Positions 53,401 to 63,700 of a stretch of DNA of 64,000 nt are shown here, one piece after another; position 1 is the first letter of the stretch, and every line of letters begins with the position of its first letter. The stretch covers positions 186,001-250,000 of the forward strand of contig NZ_BAABLI010000004.1 in assembly GCF_039544265.1 (NCBI RefSeq), in the 5' to 3' direction. The stretch comes from Corallincola platygyrae (GTDB lineage: Bacteria > Pseudomonadota > Gammaproteobacteria > Enterobacterales > Neiellaceae). The notes beneath the pieces were generated by a model, which saw only the letters and a program-made list of their open reading frames with translations, was not told the DNA's origin and searched no databases. The position numbers and the translations under genes were made by a program.

Positions 53401-53490
53401 GACAAAACGGAGTTGAATGGTGTTCTCAAGCACCAAGTGCTCGCCGTGCGTGCGGTGCTCCTCTGCGGTTCCAAGACCTTCAGTGAATGA
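50389..53490 (+). CDS. dpdE: DpdE, SNF2-type helicase
   Basis: About 1033 residues from the ATG at 50389. An N-terminal beta-rich domain (~80 residues) precedes a SNF2/superfamily 2 helicase: Walker A DEVGLGKTIEAG (~185), DEAH box (VDEAHQ), LLSGTPMHGNE (motif III) and RIEQRLGRLNRYS (motif VI). In the Dpd system it belongs to the restriction group that needs all of dpdE-K. Operon with dpdF-J. Confidence 0.85.
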   Translation: MTSHEVSVGDLVTSSCFTGIGKVEQLGSDGQAEVSFFESPLIPSTRHMEVSCEDLKVATLFEESTVFCFEQDGSIWRRARYAGSRPGGKHLVVFRSGQQRIVEMADIHFPNYGNGLRMDPVSFLAARANDAPFYFPIRQAFVKAYLAQRAACRSMASLPSSAVELEPHQVAVVRRILQDDAPKFLLADEVGLGKTIEAGLVIREHVLEKKRDARVLVAVPESLIGQWREELSQRFALGDLLDSGDWDDYQIRICPHENIAQFVSGDWQPTLFAVDEAHQIAPLAWSSKTEEQARFSAMSALSAQAEVALLLSGTPMHGNEKNFLAMLHCLSPEAYRLDPSGIEHFLMRVGERERLGGLYSALTEETPNAALEANLDELADLLAEDANLHKLAERLRPLVDLFAPEEGDERASAIYELRSYIGEHYRLHHRLLRNRRENSALSYLFPGLAGLRCTHWPLSSQDVCLDELIEEYRNLALAEPDSFKAMSEANCLEWVDDLFVSPRTVGQRAKAMLEQGGASEQERLLLEQICQSAKQEQQAKDQALINALTQWLEANPKGKAVVFCSLESVASYLYVKFELQLEHVIERHQPGRTPSFNQPDSPVRVLICDHHGEDGLNLHGGHRLAVHYSISRNFSRIEQRLGRLNRYSANLHGVGEIASLIALPQRAGITSEWVDLLNRSIGLFDQTVASLQFVLKEFLETAWQDFVFSGCSSLRESAARLAGEDGLIVQERKRVHAQEQLLSLEQEVIEAQDFADHLAEADDLAESQANDMLKWITKALNFSQKRDANGGFRLRFETGEHGSRTLVDVRSFIDTCLLGLDFDNGYPPSTEPMSFSRSQASEQVGVYPFRYGQPFVDTVWQLMQADPRGTTSALLRVIPSADLREPKMFFQFYYLTTAQPKASGAAAGNPFIAQRRADELICPQVDSVWLTEAGRPLDPCQDGDTELVDLLEKPYNKNGLAYQDVNLRSNVWTQLSAWLPAEPWRQTVLSVANQAQTYISERYRDKTELNGVLKHQVLAVRAVLLCGSKTFSE

Positions 53491-53516
53491 AACCTAACCA
53501 AATCGAGTCATAGTTC

Positions 53517-56009
53517 ATGCAGAAACAGTGGTTATTACTGCGCCAAGCAATACAAGGCGACCAAGCTGCGAGCCAAGATATCCATGAGCCTTTTTTCTGT
53601 CGGGTGCTTGAAATCTGCGCGGATCCAAAGGCTGGCTTAGCGGATAACTTGGCGGCCTATTATGATGCGCTACAGTGTGCGAATGCACATGGTTTGAATT
53701 TTCCTAAGTTGCCCGGCCGCCAGATAGTGGCTCAACCCGAGCAACTGCAAGTGGCTGGCCTTTACCAAGATCCGGTTCGGGGCGAAATCAGCCTCACGGA
53801 AGTTGCGGCACAATCACTAAATGACCAATACGCTGCGGTTTATCGTCGAGAGCAGCGCCGGTTTCTAAAAACTGCGCCGATCGACAATGCGTTATCGGCC
53901 CGTCTAAAAGATCCGACATACCGAACGTATAACGGCGAAGGGCAGCAAGCCGCGGTGCGTGCCACCTTGACGTCGCCAGATGACAGCACGCTGTTTATCA
54001 ATTTGCCGACGGGCTGCGGCAAGACGCTAGTGCTGAATGCATTGATGTTGTCCACTCCAGCGGAACGATTGACGTTAGTGATCGTACCCACGGTTGGCCT
54101 TGCTATAGAGCAGGGCGAGCGTGTAAGAGAGGTACTGCAACGAGCAGGCAAAGATCATGGTGGCGCGTACGCTTGGTATTACAAGCGAGATGCACAGCAG
54201 CGAAAACAAGAACGCAGTGAGATCAAGCAGCGCCTGCTAGCTGGACAACAGCGGGTGCTGTTCTGTTCCCCTGAGTCGGCAAAAGGTGCGTTGCTACCCA
54301 TTCTGTTTAAGCTAGCCAAGACAGGGCAATTGGCCTCTGTTGTCATCGACGAAGCGCATCTAGTTGATCAATGGGGAGCCGAATTTCGTCCCGAATTTCA
54401 ACTGCTCTCACCATTGATCCATTCGTTGCAGAGTGAGTCCCCGCGAGGCTTGCGCAAGATATTGATGTCGGCGACATTCCATGAGGCAACAATGCAGACG
54501 CTCAAGGAGTTATTTACGCCGCCCAAACAAACGCCAATCGAAGTTAATGGCAGTTTTTTGCGGCCTGAGCCGAGCTACTTTGTTCAGCGATATCGAAGTC
54601 CTGTTGCACACCATGAGGCGATACTTACAACAGTACGCAGTTTGCCCCGCCCCCTGATCCTGTATGCCACTGAAGTTGCCGATGCCAGTCTTTGGTATTC
54701 GGAACTGCGTGGGTTGGGCTTCAACCGGGTCGGATTGTTTCATGGTGATACCGATGAAAGTCATCGCGAGTACCTTATTCGACAGTGGAAGAGCGGCGAA
54801 CTGGACATTATGGTTGCCACCTCTGCGTTTGGGGTGGGTATGGACAAGCAAGATGTTCGCTCGGTGCTACATGCCGCGCTGCCGGAAAACATTGATCGCT
54901 TCTACCAGGAAAGCGGTCGTGGAGGCCGCGATGGCTGCGCCAGTCTGTCGTGGTTAATCTATCATCCGGGCCAAATCGACGTAGCAAGAAAGATCAGTCA
55001 AGACAAGCTGATTACCAACGAATTGGGATTGAAGCGCTGGAGTGCCATGCATGCGCTCCGTCAAACCGGTGAAGATGGACGCAGTTATGTTTCCCTGGAT
55101 GCGAAGCATGAAGATATCAAGTTTCACTCCAAGGCCAACAGAGCTTGGAATTGGCGGACCTTGTTACTGATGCAGCGCGGGGGCTTCATTCGTCTGCACT
55201 TTAATCCACCCAAATTACCCGAAGCAGCCTTGGACAACGTGCATGACGACCAGTTTGTTCAGCAATACTTTGAAAAATACTTCCGCCGAGTGGGTATTAA
55301 CATGCAATTCGGTGATCACCTAAAGCTATCGGCTTGGCAACAACGTATTGGCAAACAACGTGATCTCGAAAAACAGGCACGTGACGCCGGCTTTTCACAG
55401 CTAGTTAACTGGTTGGAGAATCTGGATATCCCGCTTTGCGGTCTCCTCGGCACCTTTTACACCCTTGATGGTTTCAGTCCGGAGATTGCCTGTGGCGGTT
55501 GCCCTGGTTGTCGCAGCAAAGAGGATCAGCCTTTTCTGCCATATACGCCGACATTGGGGAAGCTTGGAATCATCACTGGCTTGACACAGCAGGCTGGTTT
55601 GGGGCGAGAGTTGCAAGTGTATTACTCCGCTAGACAAGATAGCTTCGAGTTTTTACTGCATCAGCTACGGCATCGTATCAGCGAGTTGATTACATCTGGC
55701 AGGGTAAAGGCTATTCGTGCTCGCCCAGAGGTATTAACTGCGTTAGTCGAATTGCTGCCGGAACACAATGCGTTTTGGTGTGCGCTGGAACCAGAAGCTG
55801 ACAACGAACTGTGGGACGAACTGGCGATCGTTTTACCTACAGAAACAGCGTTGCCGGATCTCGGTGTAGGTAGCAACGCCAAAATCATTATCGCGCCCGA
55901 TCACATTAAGGATCCTGACAATCCCGGAAGAACCTGGTGTGAAAATGCGCCAAGGGCAATGTCAAAAGATCAATTTTTGAGGAACGTTAGCTATGTCGAT
56001 TATCAATAA
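53517..56009 (+). CDS. dpdF: DpdF, RecQ-like helicase
   Basis: 830 residues with RecQ-family motifs: NLPTGCGKTLVL (~162, Walker A), VIDEAHLVDQWG (~279), MSATFHEA (~325) and VGMDKQDVRSVLHAALPE with QESGRGGRDG (~440-470). A C-terminal cysteine cluster (CGGCPGCRS, ~660) may bind zinc. Part of the restriction operon; 26 bp after dpdE, overlaps dpdG by 17 bp. Confidence 0.87.
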   Translation: MQKQWLLLRQAIQGDQAASQDIHEPFFCRVLEICADPKAGLADNLAAYYDALQCANAHGLNFPKLPGRQIVAQPEQLQVAGLYQDPVRGEISLTEVAAQSLNDQYAAVYRREQRRFLKTAPIDNALSARLKDPTYRTYNGEGQQAAVRATLTSPDDSTLFINLPTGCGKTLVLNALMLSTPAERLTLVIVPTVGLAIEQGERVREVLQRAGKDHGGAYAWYYKRDAQQRKQERSEIKQRLLAGQQRVLFCSPESAKGALLPILFKLAKTGQLASVVIDEAHLVDQWGAEFRPEFQLLSPLIHSLQSESPRGLRKILMSATFHEATMQTLKELFTPPKQTPIEVNGSFLRPEPSYFVQRYRSPVAHHEAILTTVRSLPRPLILYATEVADASLWYSELRGLGFNRVGLFHGDTDESHREYLIRQWKSGELDIMVATSAFGVGMDKQDVRSVLHAALPENIDRFYQESGRGGRDGCASLSWLIYHPGQIDVARKISQDKLITNELGLKRWSAMHALRQTGEDGRSYVSLDAKHEDIKFHSKANRAWNWRTLLLMQRGGFIRLHFNPPKLPEAALDNVHDDQFVQQYFEKYFRRVGINMQFGDHLKLSAWQQRIGKQRDLEKQARDAGFSQLVNWLENLDIPLCGLLGTFYTLDGFSPEIACGGCPGCRSKEDQPFLPYTPTLGKLGIITGLTQQAGLGRELQVYYSARQDSFEFLLHQLRHRISELITSGRVKAIRARPEVLTALVELLPEHNAFWCALEPEADNELWDELAIVLPTETALPDLGVGSNAKIIIAPDHIKDPDNPGRTWCENAPRAMSKDQFLRNVSYVDYQ

Positions 56010-56871
56010 CGACAGGGCCGGAAGCCAGATCCGGTTATTGTGCCTAATTGATAGAGTGCTCAATCGTCGTAAACAGAAACTGATTGAGCGAGATGAGCTC
56101 ATTGCCATGTTGCGCCCATCAAACTTGCCAAAGAAAACACGGGGCGAGTCTCGCTTTGCAGAAAATCTAGATTTTTGGGTTAAAGAGGGTTTGTGGCATC
56201 AAGAAGGAAGCGCCATCAGTCGCGCTGAGATCTCAGCGAGCGAAGTGGACCTCCCTTGTCGTGTATTGGATCTTCTGATTAATAACGCTAAAGAGCGTGA
56301 CCTAATGCAGGGCAACCGTGGTGAGCCTTTTTTACGTTCAGTTACCGCTTTGCTCGCACAGGAAAAATATACCTTTGTTGGTCGCACTTGCTTGGACAAA
56401 GGCAACATCTCAAAAGCGGTCGGGCGTTTGTCCACCGATCGTGCATTTAATGAAACAAACGAAGCCGCAACACTCTTGGAATATGCTGAGTTTCTGGGGT
56501 TTTTAGAACCCTTTGGCAGTGGCTACATCGTAGATCCAACTCGTGCCATCGAGCCTGTGTTGTCGGATGTCTTTCAGGACAAGGGAGAGTTGACGGCCAA
56601 CCAATTTATGGCCAACCTCGTCGAGATAATGCCCATGCTAGATGGCGGCAGTTACCGGCAGTTAATCGAGCCACTGCTTACCGCTCAGGATTGGCAGCCA
56701 CTGCCATATCATCAAGTTAGTGCCAGCCTCAGCCATGCGCTGATCCGCTTAGAGCTAGATCTGAAATTGACACTCGAGTCCCGCTCTGATGATTTAGATG
56801 CACTGCAGTTGCAAACCCCGGACGGGAAACAGCGACAGATAAGTGTGATCCGGTTAAGGGAGAATGATTGA
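55993..56871 (+). CDS. dpdG: DpdG
   Basis: 292 residues, no catalytic motif recognised; mostly helical, with possible winged-helix-like segments (TRGESRFAENLDFWVKEGLW). Identified as DpdG by its place between dpdF and dpdH and its length. It overlaps dpdF by 17 bp and touches the dpdH start (TGATG). Confidence 0.75.
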   Translation: MSIINNDRAGSQIRLLCLIDRVLNRRKQKLIERDELIAMLRPSNLPKKTRGESRFAENLDFWVKEGLWHQEGSAISRAEISASEVDLPCRVLDLLINNAKERDLMQGNRGEPFLRSVTALLAQEKYTFVGRTCLDKGNISKAVGRLSTDRAFNETNEAATLLEYAEFLGFLEPFGSGYIVDPTRAIEPVLSDVFQDKGELTANQFMANLVEIMPMLDGGSYRQLIEPLLTAQDWQPLPYHQVSASLSHALIRLELDLKLTLESRSDDLDALQLQTPDGKQRQISVIRLREND

Positions 56872-59800
56872 TGCAACTGATGGAATACTGGCCCAGTGCC
56901 AGCAATATTGAAGACTGTATTCGTACCGAAGCCGAAGAACTGCATCAACATACCTTGTTGGCGGTGCATGAGCCCATGCGTTTGCTGCGTCGAGATAAAG
57001 ACGGCAACGATATTGGCTATGACACGCAAGAGGATCTGCTTAAACACTTTTTAGCCACGCCCCGCCCGCTGCCGATTATTGGTCGCGCTGGAGTTGGTAA
57101 ATCCCACATCATCCGTTGGCTAGATGCGGTACTACATCGGCAACCAGACGCGCACAGTTGGCAGATCGTGCGAATTCCCAAAAACGCCAGCTTGCGAGGC
57201 GTCTTGGAAAAGCTGCTCACTGGCTTGGATGGGGAAGACTTTGACAAAGCTCGCGAAGAGATCCAGCTGGTCAGTGAAAAATTGGATAGCCATGAGTTGG
57301 CAGAACTATTGCTGACCTTTATGGGCCAGCAATTGAAGCGACTATTTAAACAAACTTTGGAGGAAGCTAGAGCGACCGTCAAAAGTGGACAGAAGCTTAG
57401 CCCAGAAAAAGAAAAAGAGCTGCGTAAGATAAAATTGCATGCGCTTGACAGTAGTTTACCGGCACTGATTAACGATTCGTTTTTTAAAGAATTTCTGTTA
57501 AAGAAAGATCACTGCCTATTTCGCCTCGCAAGTCGGCTGACCAAGGGTTCCAGCAATGACGAGATAGGCGAAAATGACCACCAATTATCTGCTGACGACC
57601 TGGATTTTAATTTCAACGTAAGCGACTTAAGTGCGCCAGCACGCAAATATGTGCAGCAAGCACGGCTTAACACCCATGCTCAGGCGCGTGAGGAAGCCGC
57701 TGAAATCTTAAACTTGGTGTTGGGCGAAGCAACTCGTAACTTGTTCAGGCAGTTGTTCAATTTCAGCGGCGGGGGCTTTCCCGATCTGTTTAACAGTATC
57801 CGACGTGTTTTGCATCAGCGCGGCATGACGTTAATGGTGTTGGTGGAAGACATGTCATTGATCTCGGCGATTGAAGATGTGCTGATTGATAGTCTGGAGC
57901 GTGAAGGTCGCCGTGATGGAGAGGAGACCTTGTGTCCAGTCTGTTCGGCCATAGCCGTGACCGATGGTTATGCGGGGTATCTGAGACGGCAGCAAGGTAT
58001 GCGAGATCGTGCCAAGGGCGAGTGGGTGATCGAAGAGGTCAATGATGACCGAGAACAGACCCACACCCGCATTGTTGATTTCTGTAGTCGTTATATCAAC
58101 GCAGCACGATGGGGAAGCGAAGAACTTCAGGCGCGCTGGAAGCAACATAACGAGGCTCCAAAAAAGTACCCTTGGCCAACAGTTTGGGAGGAGCAGGAGA
58201 TCGACCGCGAATTCCTGGATGCATTTGGACGTGCCAGTACCGGTATTTCGTTATACCCCTTTAATCGCAATGCGATACGCGCCTTGGCAGAAAAGCAGTG
58301 TCGAGATGCGCAGGGCAATTTGAAGTTCAACCCGCGTCAGATCATCAACAAAGTACTGCTAGATGTACTCGAAAAGTGCCGTGCTGCAGCAGAGAACGCT
58401 CAGTTTCCACCGGCAGAGTTGGCGGGGATCGCTGCACCAGGTTCGCTGCGAAGTGGGGTGTACCGGCTTGGCCTAGAGCAACCGCAAAGAGCGGAGTCGC
58501 TGGCGGCGATCTGGGGTTATCCCGCTGAGAATATGGATCAGTTGCGAGACAAGCTTAGCGCTGATATTGCCGCCTGTTTTGCGATGCCCAAACTGGCCGC
58601 AAAGTTGCTGTCCGGCGCGATCGATCTACCGAATGAGCCCGAGGCACCAGTTGAGCCGGCTGCACCGGTTGCGGTGCCAATCAACCAACCCGGCGCGGCA
58701 GCCCCGATTGCACCCGAAATCGATCCGGATGCCGAGAAGATCAAAGCCCTTGGCAAGTCGTTGGATGCTTGGTTCGCTGGTGAGCACCTCTTAGAGCAAA
58801 CTGAGGCGAGGACACTGCGCAACGGACTACTTCGATTATATAGACAGCACGCTCGCAGTGATTGGCATGGGATCAAACGGTTGCCAGAGTTAGCCAGTGG
58901 TCGCTTTGTTAATATCGAACTGCCACACGCGGAAGGTAACCGTGGCCAACATCCCGTGAAATTCTGCTCGCAAAGGGATTTTCGGGATCCTATCCGTTCA
59001 GTTAGATTGCGTGAAACCGCGCTGGCTATTTTGCGCTTTAGCCACTTTAATCCTGATTCAAGTGCCGATGAGGACTGGACTTACCCCGAAGCAGAGGTAG
59101 ATCTGATGCAAATGCAGTCGTTTGCAGCCCGATGGGTGCCGACTGCCGTAAATGCCTTGGTCAAGGTTAAACACCTAGATCTGCAGTCTCAATTGGAAGC
59201 GCAGGTTCATGCCGCGCGAACCTTGGGCATACTAAAAGAGTCAGATTCAGTGCGGGACAGCTTGAATCGATTGCTGTTAAGTAAACGAAAGTTGATGTCT
59301 AGCTTAAAGCCGGCTTCCTGCCCGACGGTCGAAAAACTGCGCGAATCGGCACTGTCGAATTGGGAAAAATGGCAGTCAACCTGGTTGGATTGGTTTGCAG
59401 CCAATGATCATGCGCTTGAAGGGGACCTGCTGCTAAAAGCCTTGCAGTCGGCGCGCAGTGTCAGCGTGCAGTCAACGATTGAACAAGCGGTGGCTGCGGC
59501 GTGCCGTGATCTCGAGGACGCGCGGAAGTGCATCGAATTGGTGAGTGACTGTGACAGTGCTGACGAGTTCGCAGAACTGTTGCTGTCACTGGTTGACGTA
59601 CTGCAGCAGCTTCTGGAGGAGGGTAAATACCCGTCAGGGGGACAATTCCTGCCATGTAATGAGATGACCGAGCAGTTGACACAACTCGCAGGAACACCAA
59701 TTTGGGGAGCCTTGAGTAAGTTACTGTTGGTTAGTCAGGTAGAACAACCGCTGCGTCAATGGCAGTTGTTGTGTGAAATCGATGGCGAAAAACTGCGTCA

Positions 59801-59987
59801 ATTCACAGACATTATGCGGGCTTGGCAGCGTCTGTTTGACGAGGCGCATACTAAGTTGCAAACCACCAATTCGGAATGGGGAGGGCAGGCCCTCACCAAT
59901 TCAAAAAATCAAATCGATACGCTGGTTGAGCTTATAACTCAGGATCTCGCCATGTTGCAGCAGGAGGTCACGCATGAAAACGCTTAA
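56871..59987 (+). CDS. dpdH: DpdH, ATP-binding protein
   Basis: About 1038 residues. A P-loop GRAGVGKS (~72-79) follows a helical N-terminus; TLMVLVEDMSL (~325) may be Walker B. The middle has a proline/alanine-rich linker (~585-615), and the last 300 residues are helical. Named from operon position and the P-loop. Starts with ATG at 56871 after AGGGAGA, sharing one base with the dpdG stop; overlaps dpdI by 14 bp. Confidence 0.82.
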   Translation: MQLMEYWPSASNIEDCIRTEAEELHQHTLLAVHEPMRLLRRDKDGNDIGYDTQEDLLKHFLATPRPLPIIGRAGVGKSHIIRWLDAVLHRQPDAHSWQIVRIPKNASLRGVLEKLLTGLDGEDFDKAREEIQLVSEKLDSHELAELLLTFMGQQLKRLFKQTLEEARATVKSGQKLSPEKEKELRKIKLHALDSSLPALINDSFFKEFLLKKDHCLFRLASRLTKGSSNDEIGENDHQLSADDLDFNFNVSDLSAPARKYVQQARLNTHAQAREEAAEILNLVLGEATRNLFRQLFNFSGGGFPDLFNSIRRVLHQRGMTLMVLVEDMSLISAIEDVLIDSLEREGRRDGEETLCPVCSAIAVTDGYAGYLRRQQGMRDRAKGEWVIEEVNDDREQTHTRIVDFCSRYINAARWGSEELQARWKQHNEAPKKYPWPTVWEEQEIDREFLDAFGRASTGISLYPFNRNAIRALAEKQCRDAQGNLKFNPRQIINKVLLDVLEKCRAAAENAQFPPAELAGIAAPGSLRSGVYRLGLEQPQRAESLAAIWGYPAENMDQLRDKLSADIAACFAMPKLAAKLLSGAIDLPNEPEAPVEPAAPVAVPINQPGAAAPIAPEIDPDAEKIKALGKSLDAWFAGEHLLEQTEARTLRNGLLRLYRQHARSDWHGIKRLPELASGRFVNIELPHAEGNRGQHPVKFCSQRDFRDPIRSVRLRETALAILRFSHFNPDSSADEDWTYPEAEVDLMQMQSFAARWVPTAVNALVKVKHLDLQSQLEAQVHAARTLGILKESDSVRDSLNRLLLSKRKLMSSLKPASCPTVEKLRESALSNWEKWQSTWLDWFAANDHALEGDLLLKALQSARSVSVQSTIEQAVAAACRDLEDARKCIELVSDCDSADEFAELLLSLVDVLQQLLEEGKYPSGGQFLPCNEMTEQLTQLAGTPIWGALSKLLLVSQVEQPLRQWQLLCEIDGEKLRQFTDIMRAWQRLFDEAHTKLQTTNSEWGGQALTNSKNQIDTLVELITQDLAMLQQEVTHENA

Positions 59988-60720
59988 GTCCCAATTAGCT
60001 GAGCTGACGAATGAGATGGCGCTTTCAAAACAGGCGACGGAATCCAAACAGATCATCGATGAGTACCAAACAATCCACAAAAAATTGCAGCCTGTCGCGA
60101 CATCATTGCACGCGGTGGTGGAAGCTTCTGAGGTGTTAAAAAACGTGCCGTCGAGCATGACGGGTGAAACGACAAAAGATAACAGCGCAAAAGAGAACTT
60201 GACCACGGCAATATACTGTTTGCAAGAGTTTGCATCCTGTTGGGAAGAGCAAGGACACTTGGCTAGACAATCGGATGAGTTTGCATCTGTCGAAGCGGCG
60301 TTGACCAAGTGCTGCAATTCAGAAAAAGAGCATACAGATCAGATCTGGAGAGAGTTTTTGGCCGCGTTGGATAAAAGATCTGTTGTCGAACAGCATTTTT
60401 TAGACCAGCAGAAGACCCTCGGTTTTATGCAGGTGTATAACGACTATTGCGATGCCCGTCGTGAGTTTGATGATTTACGCACAGCTGGACCAAACAGAGT
60501 TGATACCGTGCAGAAACTGCAGTCGCTCTGCAACAAAATGCAACAGCTTAAGAACGGCATGGAGTTTAAAATGCCGCCAGAAGTACAGGCGCTGTTTGAT
60601 CAATTGAACAGTGTGTCTGGTAAGGCTTCACTGCGATTGTTGACCCCTGATGTAATCGACTGGTTGGACGAACACAATATGTTAGACACCTTCGTTGTTC
60701 AACGACACCGGGCGTACTGA
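59974..60720 (+). CDS. dpdI: DpdI, helical protein
   Basis: 248 residues, rich in Lys/Glu/Gln and predicted as mostly coiled coil or helical bundle, with no enzymatic motif. It matches DpdI in length and place, between the P-loop protein dpdH and helicase dpdJ. Probably structural or a bridge in the restriction complex. Confidence 0.72.
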   Translation: MKTLKSQLAELTNEMALSKQATESKQIIDEYQTIHKKLQPVATSLHAVVEASEVLKNVPSSMTGETTKDNSAKENLTTAIYCLQEFASCWEEQGHLARQSDEFASVEAALTKCCNSEKEHTDQIWREFLAALDKRSVVEQHFLDQQKTLGFMQVYNDYCDARREFDDLRTAGPNRVDTVQKLQSLCNKMQQLKNGMEFKMPPEVQALFDQLNSVSGKASLRLLTPDVIDWLDEHNMLDTFVVQRHRAY

Positions 60721-60756
60721 GTTATTGGCGAAGATTGAGACCATAAAGAGAACAAT

Positions 60757-63700
60757 ATGAGCTTGCCGTTAAAGGTATTGCATGCAGCGCTCAACCGTCT
60801 GGAAGAGCAAGAGACTGCGTTACTTGCCTGGGGAGATACAGGTGGTTTTTTCACCCGGGAAGAAGTGCTTCAGGAGATAACTCAGGCCTGTCCGGATCAC
60901 GCTCCGGATAGCGTGTTTATGGGCCTGCTTAAGCACGCCATGCTGAATGAAGCCCCAAATCCCATGGGGTTGCTAGTCTACCGAACCCGCATGGGCGAGG
61001 CGGTGCATCTGTACCGCAATCTACGCCAGTGGTTTCATGGCAAGCCGCTGGAAGAGGCTCGCACGCTGGTCTCGGACTTTCGTTTTGTGCGGCGACCGCG
61101 CAGCTACCCCAAGCGCGAATTGGTGCCCGCTGAGCTGCTGGCTACCTGGAAGTCCGAGTTGCCATTAAGTGAGCAAGAGCAGCAATTGATGCAAGAGTTG
61201 CTTTCGCCGCTGGACAAGTTTCGTTTAGCTGGCTTTCAGGCGCGCGCGACAGAGCGGATAGTCAAGGCGTGGCATTATCATAATCAGTCCCCGAGAACAT
61301 CTTCTGGCACCATTGTTTGTGCCGGAACCGGCAGTGGTAAAACACTGTCATTCTACCTGCCGGCAATGGCCTCTCTTGCTGCGGATATCTGTCAGGATCC
61401 GACACCACGCGTGCGCATTTTGGCTATTTATCCACGTAAAGAACTGCTCAAAGATCAGTTCATGGAAACATGGAGCCAATGCCGCAAGCTGGATAACTAC
61501 CTGCTTACGACCGCAGGACGCAAATTGCGAATCGGCTCATTATTTGGTGATACACCAAATAATGTGAGTCAGGCTAAGCAAGCGCTGGATAAACAAGGTG
61601 GCGCTGCTCTGACGTTTGATCTGTTGCGCTGTGTAAACGAGCAGTGCGCCGGCAAAATGCAATGGCCACTCAGCAGCATGGAGCAGCAATCAGAGGTGTT
61701 GGCCTGCTCCGTGTGCGGCCACAAGGTGGAAAACGATGAAGTCTGTCTAACCCGCCAACAGTTGAGTGACACCGCCCCAGATATTCTGTTTACCACCACA
61801 GAAATGCTAAACCAACAACTTGGCAATAACTTCCGGAACAAGTTATTTGGCGTCGGTGCGAGTCAGAAAGGCCCGACGCTTGTGTTGCTTGACGAGGTGC
61901 ATACCTATGGCGGTAATACCGGTGCTCAGACGGCCTATCTGCTGCGCCGTTGGATGCAAAGAGCGTATTGCCGACCGCATTTTGTTGGCTTATCCGCGAC
62001 ACTGGCTGATGCTGAGGCGTTTTTTGCCGAATTGGTCGGTGCCAATCAGCAAAATGTCGCCTTAGTTGAACCCCAAGACAATGAAATGCTTGATGAAGGG
62101 GCGGAATACTTGCTGGCTTTGCGGGGCGACCCGGTGTCGCAAACGGCCTTGTTGTCGACTTCAATACAGGCCAGCATGCTGACCCGCCGGATCTTAGACA
62201 CTCCATCTCAACGTTCAAAAGGAACGTGGGGCACCAAGAGTTTTGTATTTACGGATGACTTGGATGTTAACAACCGTTTGTACCACCAACTTAGTGATGC
62301 GGAAGGTTGGAAAACCAGCTATCGCGGTGCCACGTTGGACAGAGCGCCACTTGCGTCGTTGCGTGGCTCCGAAAATCAGTCTGAAGTTGATCCCCAATTA
62401 AAAATTGAGTTGGGGCAAGACTGGCGCGTTGCAGAAAGTATTGGCCATTCCCTCACCGCGGATGGTCGAGCCAGAGTCGCGCGAACCTCGAGTCAGGATG
62501 CTGGGGTGGATAGCGAAGCGGATATCGTGGTGGCAACGGCCTCACTTGAAGTTGGCTTTAATGATCCAACGGTAGGGGCGGTTATTCAGCACAAAGCGCC
62601 CCGTGATGTTGCGTCGTATCTGCAGCGTAAAGGGCGAGCTGGGCGTTCCCGCACTATGCGTCCTTGGATGCTGGTGGTGTTGTCAGAGTTTGGCCGCGAT
62701 CGTGTGGCGTTTCAGCGTTATGAGGAACTGATTTCTCCACAAGTTAAGCGCCAAGGACTGCCTCTGCATAACAGCCATATTCAGAAGATGCAGGCCGCGA
62801 TGGCGACGCTTGACTGGTTAAGTCAGCGAATGGGCCGCGGGGCAATTTGGACCCTGCTCAACTATCCGCAGAATGAGAACAAAGAGAATGAACGCAAAGC
62901 GTTGTTGAGCGATGTTGAGAAGGTTCTGCAACCGGGTCTGACAAAAAATGCCTTAGAAACCTATTTGCAGCATGCGCTGCATCTTGATGAGGACGCGCTG
63001 CAACGGGTGCTATGGAGTCCGCCGCGATCTATCATGCTTGAATTCCTGCCGACATTGCGCCGTTACCTCACTACAGATTGGGCTGAGTACGCGGCACCAT
63101 GGCAGGCGCTTTCTCGCACACGCTCGCCAATGCCCGAGTTTATTCCGGATGCGCTATTTAGTGAACTGAACTTACCCAGTCTGGGGGTCCGCCTGCTTAG
63201 GGGGCGAAACAATTTTGATAAGTGGGAGAGCCTGACTTTTCATCAGGGATTGCGGGAGTTTGCGCCCGGAAGGATCTCCAAGCGTTACGCTACTGGCAGT
63301 AACTATGAGGCAGACTGGCTAGTCCCCGAGGACTTTAAGCCGATTGCAAACCAGGTGACTGAGGTTGATTTTGAGGTGTCAGAAGCCTTTGGACAGCGAC
63401 TGACCGAAGATGGCAACGTAGTCACCCAAGATGGCCAATCTATTTCGGTGCTAAAGCCGAGCGAGGTCTACACCCGGCCGCTTGAATTTACCTTCAACCT
63501 GACTGAAAAGAGTAACGCCCAGCTGAAATGGCAGGTTGCCTTCAATGACCTCGAGCAAGCGACGCCCCATAGCCCACCTGCGGGCGCTTGGAAGAGATCG
63601 CTTCGAGATATCACCTTTTTTACGCATCAACATATGACACCGCTGGAAGTGGTTCGCTATAGCACCGGATCATTGGCGTCGTTAAGGTTCAAAAATGGCC